Source: Candidatus Krumholzibacteriota bacterium (lineage in GTDB: Bacteria > Krumholzibacteriota > Krumholzibacteriia > Krumholzibacteriales > Krumholzibacteriaceae). From it: a stretch of 6,110 bases of DNA. Below are positions 5,003 to 6,110 of the stretch, piece by piece. A program made the position numbers and the translations under genes. The notes under the pieces are model-generated. The model was not told the origin of the DNA and ran no database searches. It saw only the letters and a list, made by a program, of their open reading frames with translations. Where the stretch lies: positions 1-6,110 of the forward strand of contig DAOVFR010000163.1 of NCBI GenBank assembly GCA_030672805.1, in the 5' to 3' direction. How positions within the stretch are numbered: position 1 is the first letter of the stretch; every line of letters begins with the position of its first letter.

Positions 5003-6110
5003 ATGAAGCGAATGAATCTCATCGGCACAGTTTCGGTTCTTGTCACCGTGTTGTTGACGCCGGGCCAGCCCGTGCCGTCATGGGCCGGCAGCCCTGCCTG
5101 TGATCGGCATGCGGAAACTACCGGGTCGGATTCGCACGACCGCAGCCGGCTCGCCGGGTCGTACACCGCTTTCGGATTCGACCTGTACCGGCAGGTCCTC
5201 GATGATTACCTCGGCGAGAACATCTTCATCTCGCCCGCGAGCATCGCCTTCGCCCTCGCCATGACGTACAACGGGGCGGCTGGGTCTACCGAAACCGCCA
5301 TGGCGAAAACCCTGAACATGGATCATCTCGAACGCAACGCGATCAATGAAGCGAGCGCGGCCCTCATGAAGGACCTCCACGGCATGGCACCCGACGTGGA
5401 GCTCGCCATCGCCAACTCGATCTGGCTCAAGAAGGGTCTGAAGTTCCTCGATGAATTCATCAAGGTCAACGAAACGTATTTCGACGCCGAGATCTTCGAG
5501 GGGATCAGCGGACCGCGGATCAACGCGTGGGTTGACGAAAAAACGAGGGGAAAGATAGACGGTATCGTCGACGACGTGGAAATAGACGTCATAAGCATAC
5601 TCGTCAACGCGATCTACTTCAAGGGCCGATGGGAACGCGAGTTCGACCGGGACCAGACGCATAAAAAGCACTTCCATCTCCTCGAGGGAGACCGGAAGAA
5701 GATCCCGATGATGGTCCAGCGGGGAAAGTACCGCTACCTCGAAAACGAGCGCTTTCAGGCAGTATCGCTTCCCTACGGGGAAGGCAGGGCGAGTATGTAC
5801 ATATTCCTCCCCGCCGGGGAGATGTCGCTCGAGCTGTTCCATGAAAACCTCACGTCCGTCAACTGGGCCGACTGGATAGGGCGGTTCCGCGAGCGTGAGG
5901 GACTGATCGAGATCCCGCGATTCAAGGTCGAGTTCAAGACGAGCCTCAAGCATGTGCTGAAGAAGCTGGGCATGGGCACGGCCTTCTCACCGGAAAAGGC
6001 CGATTTCTCCCGGATGGCCGATATCAAAACGTGGAATATCTTTATCGACGATGTGATCCACAAGACGTTCGTCGAGGTCAACGAGGAAGGTACCGAGGCG
6101 GCCGCCGCCA
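5003..6110 (+). CDS. Secreted inhibitory-type serpin (partial, 3' end beyond the window)
   Basis: Serine/cysteine protease inhibitor of the serpin superfamily (PF00079, MEROPS I4). The target cleaves the reactive loop and is trapped as the loop inserts into the main sheet. The 369 visible residues start with a signal peptide (MKRMN, hydrophobic 6-18, likely cut after SWA28), so it acts outside the cytoplasm. Cys33, the only cysteine, lies in SPAC, a poor lipobox. Serpin landmarks in order: NIFISPASIAFALAM (73-87), AIANSIWL (135-142), INAWVDEKTRGKI (173-185), VNAIYFKGRWEREF (201-214) with the conserved breach Trp210, IPMMVQRGKYRYLE (234-247), LPYGEGRASMYIFLP (256-270), IPRFKVEF (314-321), LGMGTAFSPEKADFS (332-346), IDDVIHKTFVEV (358-359 in its middle) and the hinge EEGTEAAAA (361-369). 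The hinge has Gly at P15, Thr at P14 and Ala at P12-P9, the inhibitory consensus. The window ends one base into P8, so P1 and the specificity are not visible. The segment before helix F is shorter than in alpha-1-antitrypsin. Bacterial serpins are sporadic in distribution, which fits lateral transfer but does not prove it. Confidence 0.96.
   Translation, partial: MKRMNLIGTVSVLVTVLLTPGQPVPSWAGSPACDRHAETTGSDSHDRSRLAGSYTAFGFDLYRQVLDDYLGENIFISPASIAFALAMTYNGAAGSTETAMAKTLNMDHLERNAINEASAALMKDLHGMAPDVELAIANSIWLKKGLKFLDEFIKVNETYFDAEIFEGISGPRINAWVDEKTRGKIDGIVDDVEIDVISILVNAIYFKGRWEREFDRDQTHKKHFHLLEGDRKKIPMMVQRGKYRYLENERFQAVSLPYGEGRASMYIFLPAGEMSLELFHENLTSVNWADWIGRFREREGLIEIPRFKVEFKTSLKHVLKKLGMGTAFSPEKADFSRMADIKTWNIFIDDVIHKTFVEVNEEGTEAAAA

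Noticed and set aside
5078..5953. 291-codon open frame on the minus strand opposite the serpin
   Set aside because: It is antisense to a gene with unmistakable serpin motifs; its product is low in recognisable motifs and reflects GC-rich codon bias.

Overview
The window looks like a chromosomal segment of a bacterium, probably a Gram-negative-type anaerobe or syntroph, but the phylum cannot be fixed from sequence alone. Reasons: GGAGG-type Shine-Dalgarno sites before several starts, Sec and lipoprotein-like signal peptides, fairly high G+C judged by eye, and a FecCD-type importer. An archaeon is not strictly excluded. No tRNA, rRNA, CRISPR array, insertion sequence or integrase was seen.

Region 1 (13-3643, all minus strand) reads as one operon in the order methyltransferase (3643-3038), FecCD-family permease (2994-1915), ABC ATPase (1918-1160, overlapping the permease stop by ATGA) and substrate-binding lipoprotein (from 1134). 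Together the last three make a type II metal-chelate importer: a binding protein captures the ligand outside the membrane, a permease homodimer forms the channel and two ATPase copies drive it. The ligand (ferric siderophore, haem, corrinoid, or possibly molybdate/tungstate) cannot be read from the sequence. The binding-protein gene is broken by an in-frame TAA at 297-295. The reading frame continues cleanly for 93 more family-like codons to a second TAA at 15-13, so this is a recent nonsense mutation, a sequence error or a recoded stop, not a frameshift.

Region 2 (3644-3858) is intergenic. It holds a possible minus-strand promoter for the operon, a 12-codon plus-strand mini-ORF with a well-placed Shine-Dalgarno, and a GC-rich hairpin at the end of the next gene.

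Region 3 (3859-6110) holds two divergent genes for exported proteins separated by 289 bases. On the minus strand is a 284-residue secreted protein that appears to be two beta-sandwich domains; the second resembles a CBM20-like starch-binding fold. On the plus strand is a secreted serpin (protease inhibitor), cut by the window edge inside its reactive-centre loop. Its hinge matches the inhibitory consensus. The pair suggests an extracellular protection or surface-binding function unrelated to the importer operon. The serpin's target-determining residue lies just outside the window.
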